Positions 42,681-55,072 of a stretch of DNA of 64,000 nt are shown piece after piece. The stretch is from Bos javanicus. Taxonomy: Eukaryota; Chordata; Mammalia; Artiodactyla; Bovidae. Within the stretch, counting starts at the first letter, position 1. Every line of letters starts with the position of its first letter. The position numbers and the translations under genes were made by a program. The notes under the pieces were generated by a model, which ran no database searches, was not told the origin of the DNA, and saw nothing but the letters and a program-made list of their open reading frames with translations. The DNA lies in assembly GCF_032452875.1 (NCBI RefSeq), contig NC_083876.1, positions 27,316,001-27,380,000 on the forward strand, in the 5' to 3' direction.

Positions 42681-43110
42681 AAATAAAGACATATTGTCAA
42701 CTTCAAAATAAATAAATAAATAAACTCTGTATAGGAGTTTTGCCTGTTCTCCCTCTCCTGAGGACATTAAGATTGATTTCCATATTTTATGGAGCCAAAG
42801 TCACTGGGAAAAGAAGGTGGCCAACAGGAAAATCTGCCTTTAGGAAGGACCTATGCTAAGCCTGAACTCAGCATCATCAGGCGTGCAGAAGTACATAAAC
42901 TTTCACACCTGGAAAACGCCCTGTTTTTCTGGTCAGAAAGGCTCTCTAAGTGATCAGGACTATTCTGATCTAGGTATAACCCTTGCTATTAGATGACACA
43001 ATTCCTTTAGCACTGCTTAAGCAACCTACATAAATTAAAACATTTGTACACATATTATCAGACTCATACAATAAAGGGTTCTTCACCATTAAAGTCTCTC
43101 CCCAGTTTAC
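42681..43110. other. single-copy DNA
   Basis: No feature beyond the (AATA) run and the left target duplication of the next SINE. Confidence 0.45.
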
Positions 43111-43319
43111 AGGGCTTCCTGTGTAGCTCAGTTGGCAAAGAATCTGCTTGTGATGCTGGAGACCTGGGTTCAATTCCTGGGTTGGGAAGATCCCTTGGAG
43201 AAGGAAATGGCAACCCACTCCAGTATTCTTGCTTAGAAGATCCCAAGGACAGAGGAGCCTGGCAGGCTACAGTCCATAGGGTCACAAGAGTCAGACACAA
43301 CAGAGCTATCTTGGTTTTT
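43111..43319 (+). mobile_element. Bov-tA SINE
   Basis: GGGCTTCCTGTGTAGCTCAG to GACACAACAGAGCTATC with a T-rich end. Perfect 9-base target duplication CCAGTTTAC (43102-43110 and 43320-43328). Confidence 0.94.
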
Positions 43320-43354
43320 CCAGTTTACTTAGCATTAACCATGTGTATGAAATG

Positions 43355-44959
43355 TTCCTAACAGAAGCAGAAGATATTAAGAAGAGGTGGCAAAAATGCA
43401 CAGAACTGTATAAAAAAGGTCTGGACCCAGATAGCCACAATGGTGTGATCACTTACCTACAGCCAGACATCCTGGAATGTGAAGTTAAGTGTGAAGCATT
43501 ACTATAAACAAAGCTAGTGGAGGTGATGGAATTTCAGCTGAGCTATTTCAAATCCTAAAAGATGACACAGTGAAAATGCTGCAGTCAACATGCCAGAAAA
43601 TCTGGGAAACTCATAAGTGTCCACTGGACTGGAAAAGGTCAGTTCTCATTCCAATCCCAAAGAAGGGTGATGCCAAAGAATGTTCAAATTACCACACAAT
43701 TGTGCTAATTTCACAGGCTGGCAAGGTAATGCTCAAAATCCTTCAAGCTAGGGTGCAACGGGACCTGAACAAAGAACTTCCAGATGTATAAGCTGGATTT
43801 AGAAAAGCCAGAGAAATCAGTGATCAAATTGGCAACATCCACTGGATCATAGAAAAAGCAAGGGAATTGCAGAAAAACATCTGCTTAATATACTATGCTA
43901 AAACCTTTGACTGTGTGGATCACAACACACTGGAAAGTTCTTCAAGAGATGGGAATACCAGACCACCTGACCTGCCTCCTGCGAAATCTGTATGTAGGTC
44001 AAGAAGCAACAGTTAGAACTGGACATAGAACAACATACTGGTTCCAAATAGGAAAAGGAGTACATCAAGGCTGTATATTGTCACCCTGCTTATTTAACTT
44101 ATATGCAGAGTACATCATGCAAAATGCCAGGCTGGATGAATTACCAGCTGGAATCAAGACTGCTGAGAGAAATATCAATAACCTCCAGATACACAGATGA
44201 TACCACCCTAATGGAAGGAACCAAAGAAACTAAAGAGCTTCTTGATAAAGGTGAAAGAGGAAAGTGAAAAAGCTGGTTTAAAACTCAAGATTCAAAAGCT
44301 AAGGATCATGGCCTCTGGTCCCCTAATTTCATGGCAGATAGATGGGGGAAAATGGAAACAATGAGAGAATTTATTTTCCTGGGCTCCAAAATAACTGAGG
44401 ATGGTCTCTGCAGCCATGAAATTAGAAAATGCTTGCTCCTTGGAAGAAAAACTATGACAAAGAAGACAGCATATTAAAAAGCAGAGACATCACCTTGCTG
44501 ACAAAGATCTGTATAGTCAAAACTATGGTTTTTCCAGTAGTTGTGTACAGATAGTTGGGCTGTAAAGAAGGCTGAGTGCCGAAGAAATGATGCTTTTGAA
44601 CTGTGATGCTGGAGAAGATTCTTGAGAGTCCCTTGGACAGCAAAAAGATCAAACCAGTCAATCCTAGAGAAAATCAACCCTGAATATTCATTGGAAGGAC
44701 TGATGCTGAAGCTGAAGCTCCAATACTTTGGCCACCTGATGGGAAGAGCTGACTCACTGAAAGACTCTGATGCTGGGAAACACTGGGGGCAGGAGGAGAA
44801 GGGGGTCAACAGTGGATGAGATAGTTGGATGGTATTATCGACTCAATGGACATGAGTTTGAGCAAACTCCGGGAGACAGTGAAGCGATGTTTGGTGTGCT
44901 GCTGCCTATGGGGTCACAAAGAATCAGAGACCTCTGAGTGAGTGAACAACAACAAAAAT
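43355..44959 (+). mobile_element. BovB LINE, 1.6 kb
   Basis: From AACAGAAGCAGAAGATATTA (just before the reverse transcriptase) to a GAACAACAACAAAAAT tail. An 11-base target duplication with one difference (43344-43354 and 44960-44970). Older-group markers CACCTGATGGG and GGGAAACACTGGGGG. It lies 35 bases beyond a Bov-tA that has its own target duplication. Confidence 0.93.
43440..44280 (+). pseudogene. BovB reverse transcriptase relic
   Basis: Frames 43570-43791 and 43895-44200 preserve PIPKKGDAKECSNYHTIVLI, AFDC-like KTFDCVDHN and GCILSPCLFNLYAEYIM. A stop follows the first piece and a one-base insertion before the catalytic box shifts its frame; corrected in sense only, the box would read YTDD. 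Not functional. Confidence 0.85.
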
Positions 44960-44970
44960 TGTATGAAAAG

Positions 44971-46149
44971 AGATATGAAGGGAAGGATAAGCACACACAC
45001 ACACTCAAAAGGTAACTTAAAGAAGAATAGACCACCCCGCTTAATCCCAGCATCTCTTTCATTCCATTCTTCTTGGCTCCCAATTCAGCTTTATGAAAGT
45101 CCACTGAAGGGTCAGAAACTCTATAGTCAGTATCCTCTAAGCATCACTTAAATAATTAAACAGAAACAAGGTTCATTCCAAAGCTTTTCCTTCTCAAAGA
45201 TGACATTCACTTTAGTATTCATATCTCATCTGGAAGTTAACTCTGCTGCTCGGACTGCAGAATGCCTTCTGTTTTGTGATTCTAACGTGGCGTTACTCTT
45301 GGGCATTGGTGACACGCTGTAAAATGCTGGCATTTTCAGAGTACTTAGCAGCGATGCCAGTAAATCAAGAAGACGTTTCAGTAATGCCTAGGTATTAAAC
45401 TTCTACCTCACTCACCCTCTGTCCCAGCCATTGGTGATGTATAATTGAAATCTTAATTCTAACTGACTTAGGCAGAGTCAAGCCACTTCAGGAAACAATA
45501 ATGCTATCTGACACACATGACCTTTTTGATTAAAATAGCTTGTCTCTTTTAGAAAATGCCTCTTCCATATCTCATTAACAGCTTCACAGAAACCTCCAAT
45601 ATTCGAAAAAGACATGTATTTCAGGAGATGCCTAGAAAATATGCTTTACTTTTGGAGGTATTACTAGAATAACAAAGTATTTATCTATGTTATTATTAGC
45701 AAGAAGGATTTTGGCTTCTGTAATGAAACATATGAAAAAACTTAAGAGCAAATATCAGAGCATCTCCAAGGATACAAGTGGTCTATAGGAACATCAAATT
45801 TAAAAAAATTCCCAATTTATTGAGAGCTCTCTGAATATACAAATATTCACAGAACTAATTAGACCAATCACTGTCTAATACCTGTATCATAATGTTGACT
45901 AATGAACAATTCTGTAGATAGCTGCAAGAGATAATTGGATGACATTTAATTTACAGAAAGAGAGACAAGGGGGAAAAAAAAAACACACACACACACCATA
46001 AACACAAGCAAGAGCTTATTCCTCTGCTCAGGTTTCACTGTCATATCCCTATTACCCAATTCTAACCAGGGTGAGCTCAGGAGGCATTAAGGAGATACCA
46101 AGAACTAAAACCTCATTCTATAAAGCATCCCTTAGACAATCTTACTTAT
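44971..46149. other. repeat-poor DNA, possible regulatory sequence
   Basis: About 1.2 kb of mixed composition. CACACACAC runs at 44993-45004 and 45985-45997 are the only repeats. 45230-45620 combines many non-AT-rich words, such as GTGGCGTTACTCTTGGGCAT and CAGCGATGCCAGTAAATC, with no transposon similarity. No exon is evident. Confidence 0.42.
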
Positions 46150-46432
46150 CAAACAGAAATAGAGACACAGACATGGAGAACAAAACATACAGATACCAAG
46201 GGTAGTAGATGGGATGGGATGAATTGGGAGATTGGAGTTAACATAAATACACTATTGATACTATGTACTAAAAAAAATAACTACTTTATAGCACAGGGGA
46301 CTCTGCTCAATGCTCTATAGTGACTTAAATGGAAAGGAAATTAAAAAAAGAGGGGATATATGTACATGTACAGCTGATTTATTTTGTGAACAGAAGAAAC
46401 TACCACAACATTGTAAAGCAACTATACTCCAA
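46150..46432 (+). mobile_element. artiodactyl L1 3'UTR end
   Basis: GGGATGAATTGGGAGATTGG, ACTTTATAGCACAGGGGACT, GGGATATATGTACATGTACA and ACCACAACATTGTAAAGCAA, then ACTATACTCCAAT. This terminal block belongs to an older artiodactyl L1 lineage, distinct from the truncated ends at 40.7 and 58.7 kb. Confidence 0.82.
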
Positions 46433-48514
46433 TCATCTTTTTTCTAAAGTATCTCTTTGCAGTAACTGAACTTTCCAAAAGGCATAGGGCACTGACTACC
46501 ATAACTTGACCCAGAGCACAGATGAAGAACAAAACAATACCATACAATAAGATTTTATTTTTTAACAATATTTGTATTTGGTCCTAGCCAGGTAAGCAGG
46601 TTTCCTTCTGAAATGGAAATCAACTAGATAGCTAAAGAGGGAATTCTTCGGTGACACAACAACTGCATTTACAGAGGATTTGGGCTCTGACATCACTTAG
46701 TGTCTAACAGAGCCAAAGACTTGCAAATGTCTCAGAATACCTGGGAAGCCCAAGAAGTCTCAAAGCTGGTCCCATAGAGCAAGAGATAATTTGAGTCAGA
46801 AATATATTGTTTGTGCATATGTGCATACCCATGCCACCTGCCCCTGACACTGACCTGAAAGACGAGCTCAATCATGTGCTGACAAATGTCACCACCCTGC
46901 CAGAACTTAGCAGAATATACTTAAAAATCATAGTTTTCTAATGACAAGGTTTTAAATTTGTATTAAAAGTAATAGTTTTAAATGCATAAGCTTTTCAGAA
47001 AGTTTGACATTGCCTGCCACTAATCAGAATTGATGTTTGAGTCTTCTTTAAAAAAATATGAGAGAGAGAGATGGAGAATATGAAATAACTTTTTAGATAG
47101 TAATATTGGGCAACAGTCAAAAACAGCTTTGCTCAGAATTTATGTTTGGAAGTGATAAATAATTATATTTATTTCATCTGACAAAGGAGAAGGTGGGGCT
47201 CAGTCCATATTTAAATCTTTGCTAAAATGCAATGTTTCACTGTACCTATAGGATAAAACCTTAATCAGTTAATACATATGCTTGGTGATATGAAGTTTTA
47301 AAACTTTTTAAAAACTTGGTGATGTGAAAGTTTAAAGACTAAAAATGTTTCACCTTTTATTGAGAAAGCAATTAGTACACAGCTATTTAACCACCAAGCT
47401 AATTGGCCTGATAAATCTTGAACTCTTGAATTTATTGACAATAGACTCTGCCCTATTGAAGCAAGTCATTCAGTTGAGAACAAACCTTAATGATGTATAT
47501 GAATACATGTAATATATGTGTGTTTCCTTACTCATACAGAGACATATGTATATTTGAACTTTAGAAATTAAAAACCAAACAGGGAAAAAAAAACTTCATG
47601 TTACTTTTTGTTTTGTCTTTAATTGTTCAATAACGCATTCATTTTCTGGGAGACTATGATTAAAACAGTTACATATTTGACACTAACACAAGCAGTTAAG
47701 ACTAACCTGACTGTTTTGATGTTTGGATATGCATGGATATGACATTGATAATTGTTAACAGGCTACAGTATTTCCACTGTGCCCCAAAGTAGGACATCTG
47801 ACAACTCGAAAGATATTTAAAGTTGCAAATTCTAATGTTTTTACAGAACCATAATTTAATAGGGAAATTGGTATACATATAGTAATTCATTTAATTTCTA
47901 CTTTAACCACCACTGAAAAACAAAGTATTTGGAATCCAGCAAGCTTCTTGAACTCTTCACATTACTGATCTGAATATAATATGGGAAAATCAACAAACTC
48001 CAATTGCAACAGAACAAGTAAATTCAAGATCTTATTTGGCATGTATCCCACATTAACAAACAAATAAAAAATAATAATTTCTATAATTATACTTTTTAAA
48101 TGAATGTACAACAGAGATTTAAGTAAATTTTTTTTAATGATAATACCAAAAAGTCCCAATAAGTAATAGAGAAAAGTAGCATTTTATATTTTAAATGGAT
48201 GCACATATTTTTTCTATTTCCTTATCATGCTATTTAGTATTGCATGTTCTTCCTCAAAATACATGCACTACACTCTGCAACAGTTCCTATAATACTGTCC
48301 ATTTGTGAAATTTGAGAGTTTGTTTGAATAAATTCAAATAAAAATATGCTTTATTCCAATAGGAGTTAAGATAAAAGAAAAACAAATGATTGATGTCTTT
48401 GACAGAGATATATGAATGATCCAAGTTTTTTTTCTATACAAAGGATGTACATATTGAATATAGGAAAAATATATTCACAACTAATTATTTCCGTAACTGA
48501 TGACTCACAGAAAA
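46433..48514. other. 2.1-kb AT-rich repeat-poor stretch
   Basis: No transposon recognised. A short GAGAGA run at 47061-47070. Two minus frames of about 60 codons have no homology I recognise. Confidence 0.42.
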
Positions 48515-48910
48515 CTAATCAAACTGATCATATGGACCACAGCCTTGTCTAACTCAATGAAACCATGAGCCATGCCGTGTAGGGCCATCCAAGACACACG
48601 GTTCATGGTGGAGAGTTCTGGCAAAACATGGTCCACTGAAGAAGGGAATGACAAAACACTTCAGTATTCTTCCCCTGAAAACCCCATGAACAGTGTGAAA
48701 AGGCAAGAAGATATGATGCTGAAAGATGAACTCTCCAGGTCAATAGGTCCCTGATATATTACTGGAGAAGACTGGAGAAATAACCCTGGAAAATATGAAG
48801 AGACGGAGGCAAAGTGAAAACGACGCCCAGCTGTGGATGTGACTGGTGATGGAAGTAAAGTCCCATGCTGTAAAGACCACTATTAAATAGGAACGTGGAA
48901 CGTTAGGTCC

Positions 48911-49843
48911 ATGAATCAAGGCAAATTAGAAGTGCTCAAACAGGAGATGGCAAGAGTGAACATCAATATTTTAGGAATCAGTGAACTAAAATGGACTGGA
49001 ATGGGCAAATTTAATTCAGATGACCATTATATCCACCACTGTGGGCAAGAATCCCTTAGAAGGAATGCAGTAGACCTCACAGGAAACAAGAGTCTGATGC
49101 AGTACCTGGCTGCAATCTCAAAAATGACAGAATGATCTCTTTTGTTTCCAAGGCAAACCATTCAATATCACAGTAATCCAAGTCTATGCCCCAACCAGTA
49201 ATGCTGAAGAAGCTGAAATTGAACGGTTCTATGAAGACCTACAAGACCTTCTAGAACTAACACCCACCAAAAAGATGTCCTTTTCATCATAGGGGACTGG
49301 AATGCAAAAGTGGGAAGTCAAGAGATACATGGAGTAATAGGCAAATTTGGCCGTGGAGTACAAAACAAAGCAGGGCAAAGGCTAACAGATATTTGCCAAG
49401 AGAATGCACTGGTCACAGCAAACATCCTCTTCCAACAACACAAGAGAGGACTTTATACATGGATATCACCAGATGGTCAACACCGAAATCAGATTGATTA
49501 TATTCTTTGCAGCCAAAAATGGAGAAGCTCTATACAGTCCACAAAAACAAGACTGGGAGCTGACTGTGGCTCAGATCATGAACTCCTTATTGCCAAATTC
49601 AGACTTAAATTGAAGAAAGTAGGGAAAACCACTAGACCATTCAGGTATGACCTAAATCAAATCCCTTACAATTATACAGTAGAAGTGACAAATGGATTTA
49701 AGGGATTAGATCAGATAGACAGGATGCCTGAAGAACTATGGACGGAGGTTTGTGGCATTGTACAGGAGGAAGTGATCAAGACCATCGCCAAGAAAAAGAA
49801 ATGGAAACATCAAAATGGTTGTCTGAGGAGGCCTTACAAATAG
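48911..49843 (+). pseudogene. BovB APE-type endonuclease relic
   Basis: The RTE endonuclease nicks target DNA to prime reverse transcription. Landmarks in order: NILGISELKWTG (metal-binding Glu) near 48965, IQVYAPTS near 49180, GDWNAKVG near 49294, TWISPDGQHRNQIDYIL near 49460 and GSDHELL near 49570. These are the residues expected of this fold. Frame changes and stops lie between 49085 and 49290, so the pieces are in separate frames. The intact piece 49310-49843 continues to the linker before the reverse transcriptase. Confidence 0.88.
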
Positions 49844-50066
49844 CCGAGAAAAGAAGAGAAACGAAAGGCAAAGGAGAAAAGGAAAGATATACCCATTTGA
49901 ATGCAGAGTGCCAAAGAATAGCAAGGAGAGATAAGAAATCCTTCCTCAGTGATAAATGCAAAAAAATAGAGGAAAATAATAGAATGGGAAAGACTAGAGA
50001 TCTCTTCAAGAAAATTAGAGATACCAAGGGAACATTTCATGCAAAGATGGGCACAATAAAAGAGAA

Positions 50067-51330
50067 ATGGTTATAAGCCTAACAGAAACAGAAGATATTA
50101 AGAAGAGGTGGCAAGAATACACAGAAAAACTATACAAGAAAGATCTTCATGACCCAGATAACCACAATGGTGTGATTACTCACCTAGAGCCAGACATACT
50201 GGAATGTGAAGTCAAGTGGGCCTTAGGAAGCATCACTATGAACAAACTTAGTGGAGGTGATGGAATTCCAGCTAAGCTATTTCAAATCCTAAAAGATAAT
50301 GCTGTTGAAGGGCTGCACTCAACATGCCAGCAAATTTGGAAAACTCAGCAGTGGCCACAGAACTGCAAAAGGTCAGTTTTCATTTCAATCCCAAAGAAAG
50401 GCAATGCCAAAGAATGCTTAAACTACTGCACAATTGCACTCATCTCACACACTAGCAAAGGGATGCTCAAAATTCTCCAAGCCAGGCTTCAACAGTACGT
50501 GAACTGTGAACTTCCAGACGTTCAAGCTAGATTTAGAAAAGGCAGAGGAACCAAAGATCAAATTGCCAATATCCATTGGATCATAGAAAAAGCAAGATAA
50601 TTCCAGAAAAAACATCTACTTCTGCTTTCTTTATTAGGCCAAAACCTTTGACTGTGTAGATCACAACAAATTGTGGAAAATTTTTCAAAAGTTGGGAATA
50701 CCAAACCACCTGATCTGCCTCCTTAGAAATCTGTATGCAACTCAAGAAGCAACAGTTAGAGCTGGACATGGAACAACAGACTGATTCCAAATTGGGAAAG
50801 GAGTACATCAAGATTGTATATTGTCACCCAGCTTATTTAACTTATATGCAGAGCATATCATATGAAATGCCAGGCTGGATAAAGCACAAGCTGGAATCAA
50901 GACTGCCAGGAGAAATATCAATAACCTAAGATACGCAGATGATATCACCTTTATGGCAGAAAAAGAAGAGGAACTAAAGAGCCTCTTGATGAAAATGAAA
51001 GAGTGGAAAAGTTGGCTTAGAACTCGACATTCAGAAAACTAAGATCATGGCATCCAGTTCCATCACTTCATGGCAAAAAATGGGTAAACAATGGAAACAC
51101 TGAAAGACTTTATTTTCTTGGGCTCCAAAATCACTGCAGATGGTGACTGCAGCCATGAAATTAAAAGAGACTTTCTCTTTGGAAGAAAAGCTATGACTAA
51201 CCTAGACAGCATATTAAAAAGCAGAGACATTACTTTGCCAACAAAAGTCCGTCTAGTCAAAGCTATGGTTTTTCCAGTGGTCATGTATGGATGTGAGAGT
51301 TGGACTATAAAGAAAGCTGAGCACTGAAGA
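50067..51330 (+). pseudogene. BovB reverse transcriptase relic
   Basis: Frame 50067-50600 spans SGGDGIPAKLFQILK, PKKGNAKECLNY and DVQARFRKGRG and stops where the FCFIDYAKAF region should begin. Past a frameshift, the catalytic box YADDITF (near 50932) is intact, but TGA at about 50781 replaces the Trp of TDW and a second stop lies at about 50860. The last open piece, 51091-51327, is the post-RT region (FIFLGSKITADGDCSHEIKR). Confidence 0.87.
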
Positions 51331-51735
51331 ATTGATGCTTTTGAACTGTGGTGTTGGAGAAGACTCTTGAGAGTCCCTTGAACTGCAGGGAGATACAACC
51401 AGTCCATCCTAAAGGAAATCAGTACTGAATATTGATTGGAAGGACTGATGTTGAAGCTGAAACTCCAAAACCTTGGGCACCTGATGCAAAGAACTGACTC
51501 ATTGGAAAATGAGTGGGAAATTTTGCTGGGAAAATAATGCTGGGAAAGATTGAAGGTGGGAGGAGAAGGGGGCAACAGAGGATGAGATGGTTGGATGGCA
51601 TCACTGACCTGATGGACATAAGTCTGAACAAGCTCCAGGAATTGGTGATGGACAGAGAAGACTGGCGTGCTGCAATCCGTAGTGTCACAAAAAGTCGGAC
51701 ACAACTGGGCTACTGAACTGAACTGAACTGAATTG

Positions 51736-51820
51736 AAGTCATTACTATTCTTTCTCTGACTACCCAAGGATGTCTGAAGCACAAACAAGACCCAGATAAC
51801 AGAAAAAAGACTCCCTAGCT
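51736..51820. other. short spacer between BovB and Bov-A
   Basis: No feature recognised. Confidence 0.5.
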
Positions 51821-51982
51821 CACTTTCACTTTTCATTTTCATGCATTGGAGAAGAAAATGGCAACCAACTCCAGCACTCTTGCCTGGAGAATTCCAGGGA
51901 CAGAGGAGCCTGGTAGGCTGCCGTCTATGGGGTCGCACAGAGTCGGACACGACTGAAGCGACTTAGCAGCAGCAGCAGCAGC
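51821..51982 (+). mobile_element. Bov-A2 SINE, 5'-truncated
   Basis: Linker (CACTTTCACTTTTCATTTTC) plus the second monomer, ending in a six-unit (GCA) tail. The first monomer is missing. Confidence 0.92.
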
Positions 51983-52156
51983 ATTCATTAAATCAACTGC
52001 TGGAGAAAGGCCTTTGGAAGAGATAATGTAATTAGCAGGAAACTTAATCTTATATGTTAGCAGATTTTTTAAAAATGAGATATATCTCACAACTCCACTA
52101 CTGAGTTATAACCTTCCTCTTGATTATGAGAATCATTTGATTAAAATGTATCTGAT

Positions 52157-52350
52157 GGGCTTCCCTGATAGCTCAGTTGGTAGAGAATCCACCTGCAATG
52201 CAGGAGACCCTGGTTCAATTCCTGGGTCGGGAAGATCTGCTGGAGAATGGAAAGGCTACCCACTCCAGTATTCTGACCTAGAGAACTCCATGGACTGTAT
52301 AGTCCATAGGGGCACAAAGAGTTGGACAGGACTGAGTGACTTTGATTTCA
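52157..52350 (+). mobile_element. Bov-tA SINE
   Basis: GGGCTTCCCTGATAGCTCAG, GGAGACCCTGGTTCAATTCC, CCCACTCCAGTATTCTGACC and GGACAGGACTGAGTGACTTT. The head keeps a readable tRNA-like B box (GGTTCAATTCC). Confidence 0.92.
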
Positions 52351-53044
52351 CTGACATATATAGTCCTCCTAGGCTTGAACTAGTTTTATCTCTTCAAATC
52401 CCTAACAGAAAACTGTCCGGGTTTTAAGTCAACATTAATGTTCATGTTAAAGCACATTTGTAAAGGAAATATTAATATCCCCAGTCTGTATCTGTTTTTT
52501 TTTTTGTTTTGTTTTTGTTCTAAACTGGAAAAAGTCAGACCAAATCAGTCTAACAGATAGGCGTGAGCACAACCACTGACCTTGCCACTTTCTGATCTAT
52601 TCTTATAAACACCTAGACACTTAGGAACTGAAATGTTCTAGTAGTGACAGTGCATGATGAAAGGGGGGAAATTCAGAACTTTATATACTCTGCACACTTT
52701 GATTTTTAACTCATTCATCTTGTAGAAAATTTTGCTTCAGATGCAGTTGACATGGCAAGGTAGTGCACTCTAATTCTTAGTCACTTATGGATATATGTTG
52801 ATGATGATGATGAATTTCATCCATTAATTGGTGGGTGATTTGGGATGAGATTAACACTTAAATCAGTGAATTTGGGTAGTGCAAGACTGTTCTCCATGAT
52901 GTGGGTGGGCCTCATCCAATCAGGTGAAGGCCTGAACAGAAAAAGAATAGCTTCCCCAGCAAGAGGGAATTCTCCAGCAAACTTCTGGTGGATTATAACT
53001 GCACCACTGGCAGTCCTGGGTCTCCAGCCTCTCAGCCCAGCAGA
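52351..53044. other. single-copy DNA
   Basis: T-run with G interruptions (52493-52519). No other feature. Confidence 0.45.
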
Positions 53045-53265
53045 TTTTCCCCAGATGGTGCTAGTGGTAAAGAACCCACCTGCCAATGCAGGAGATATAA
53101 GAGACGAGGGGTCAGTCCCTGGGTTGCAGAGATCCTCTGGAGGAGGGCGTAGCAACCCATTCCAGTATTCTTGCCTGGATAATCCCATGGACAGAGGAGC
53201 CTGACGGGCTACGGTCCATGGGATGGCAAAGACTCCAACACGACTGAAGCGACTTAGCATAGCAC
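53045..53265 (+). mobile_element. Bov-tA SINE (long-head subtype)
   Basis: TTTTCCCCAGATGGTGCTAG, GGAGATATAAGAGACGAGGG, CCATTCCAGTATTCTTGCCT and GACTGAAGCGACTTAGCATA. Confidence 0.92.
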
Positions 53266-55072
53266 AGGTCCTATAATCATGTGAGCTAGTTCCTTATAAT
53301 GAGTCTCTCTAAGATAGATAGATATAAAATAAAGAGTGCATAGATCAGTAGCTTTTTTTTAAACAATTCTTTCCATTAAAGAATTTTGAATCCATTATTA
53401 AGTTTCAGTCCTTCAGAAAGCTCTCCTGGTACATGAGAATATCTTTTAGCTGTGATGTGATTCACATACTTTCATAACCACATAGAAATAAGAAAATTCT
53501 GTACTTTTTTTCCACACTCAGGTGAAAAACGGATAACATAAATTGAGTAATGGATTCCCTGAGAATTTCTATTCTTTTTTAAAAATCTATTATAACATTT
53601 CCTCAAAACTCAGTTTATTCACTGTTTGTTACTTCTTTGAAGTATATTACTCTTTCATCTATTTAACCTTATAGAAAGAATGTCCAAGGTGTAATTCAAT
53701 GTCTTCTGTACGACATTGAATGGGTTGTCGGTGAGACTGGTCAAACTTTATTTCAGCTTCAATTTTTAAAGTTTCTTTCTCTCTTCCTCTTAAACACCTC
53801 AACCTAAGCTAAGATGAGAAAATAAATGGATCCAGGTTCAGAAAATTAATTATTTAATGATGGGTAGCTGCAGAGGTCAAGCACATTAACATTTCATTAT
53901 TATAAGCATTACTATCACTTCATCTTCTTTTACCTTCTGTAGGACATACTCTCTGAGAATCAAGACAAAATGCTAATAAGAGGTGTACAGGCAATAAACT
54001 TAGGCTTCTGTAAGTCCTTTAAGAGTTCTTCGTTAGAAAGTAGAAGATAATGTCTGCCATAATATCAAAGATAATGTCTGCCATAATATCAATTCCCTTT
54101 CAAGGTTCCTGGCTGATGCCTCCACCTCAACCACATCATCTTACCTCTAAGTCAGCTGACCTTTGCCTAGAAAGAACTGATTACTTTGAAAAGCACATGT
54201 TTCAGTTCAATGGCCAACCTTTATTGCCTACACAAGCAGAAAACTCCCAAACCCATGTGCCAGTATAGCAGGCTTACATTTTGACACTGAGTTTCTGTCT
54301 TCTGCTATTCACAGAAACTGATATTTATATATACGGCCTACAGTCTCCATTGAAAACTTCACAACCTCTATCGAAACCACTAAAAATGATGCATGGGAGA
54401 GCCATTCTAATTTTTTAACAGATACAGTCATTTTTCCTTGAACAGACACAGTTTTAACCTAAAGGAAAAAGAAATACCAAGGGACCCTTATAAGTTTATT
54501 TCTATCCTTACTTCAAGGTCTCCTCCCGAAAAGACCTCACTTCCTAACTTTTTCTCTTCTTTAAGGGAAAATACCCTTTTTGGAAGAATTACCATTTTAC
54601 TAATTTGGAAAGTTATAATGGCACTCAACTCAGCCAGCGGTAGAAGATCAAACCATTCTGTGTGCATCTTGTAATGCTTCATAACACACCTATTCAATCT
54701 CCCACCTTCAGGAGGATGTCCTCATTCTGACCTAAGAACATTCTCTATAGATGAATGGACAGGTATTACAGGCGCATTTTCATCATTCATATGAAAGCAC
54801 TTCTACTTTCACTTTTCTTTCCTTTTTATTACAATGTTACAGTTTCTTGACTTTCAGCCATAGCATCAAAATTTTCCATGATTTTTTTCCCCTAACTTGA
54901 TTTTTAGTATAAGCCTCATTTCTTAAAAAAAAAAAAAAAAGGTTCGGGGCACTTCTTTTTTAGTTTCTCTTTATTTTGAAGTCGCTGAAGCTATCATGAT
55001 GTGGAGTTACATAGGGAAAGTCCTGTCCTTTAATAATTCTTCAAATATTTCTGGCTAAGAATCTAACAGAAT
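53266..55072. other. 1.8-kb repeat-poor stretch
   Basis: A 24-base perfect tandem duplication (54046-54069, 54070-54093; one terminal change) and an A-run (54926-54942). No transposon or exon recognised. Confidence 0.45.

Larger units (their letters stand above)
48515..51735 (+). mobile_element. near-full-length BovB LINE
   Basis: About 3.2 kb, the longest BovB here. It starts AACTGATCATATGGACCACA in the 5' untranslated part and runs through endonuclease and reverse transcriptase to GAACTGAACTGAATTGAA. The full unit is about 3.2 kb, so little 5' sequence is missing. Older-group markers CACCTGATGCA and GGGAAAGATTGAAGG. No clear target duplication found. Confidence 0.93.

Noticed and set aside
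41776..44959. BovB copies at 41776 and 43355 as one element split by a Bov-tA
   Set aside because: The first ends in a complete 3' tail and the second starts upstream of the RT and has its own 3' end and target duplication; they are separate insertions.
51063..51950. 295-codon minus-strand frame, the longest in the window
   Set aside because: It is the antisense of BovB and runs on into Bov-A2; the sense strand encodes the recognised element.
52157..52235. tRNA-Glu-like sequence as a tRNA gene
   Set aside because: It is the head of a Bov-tA SINE with the A element attached; the same head recurs throughout the window and the cloverleaf is degraded.
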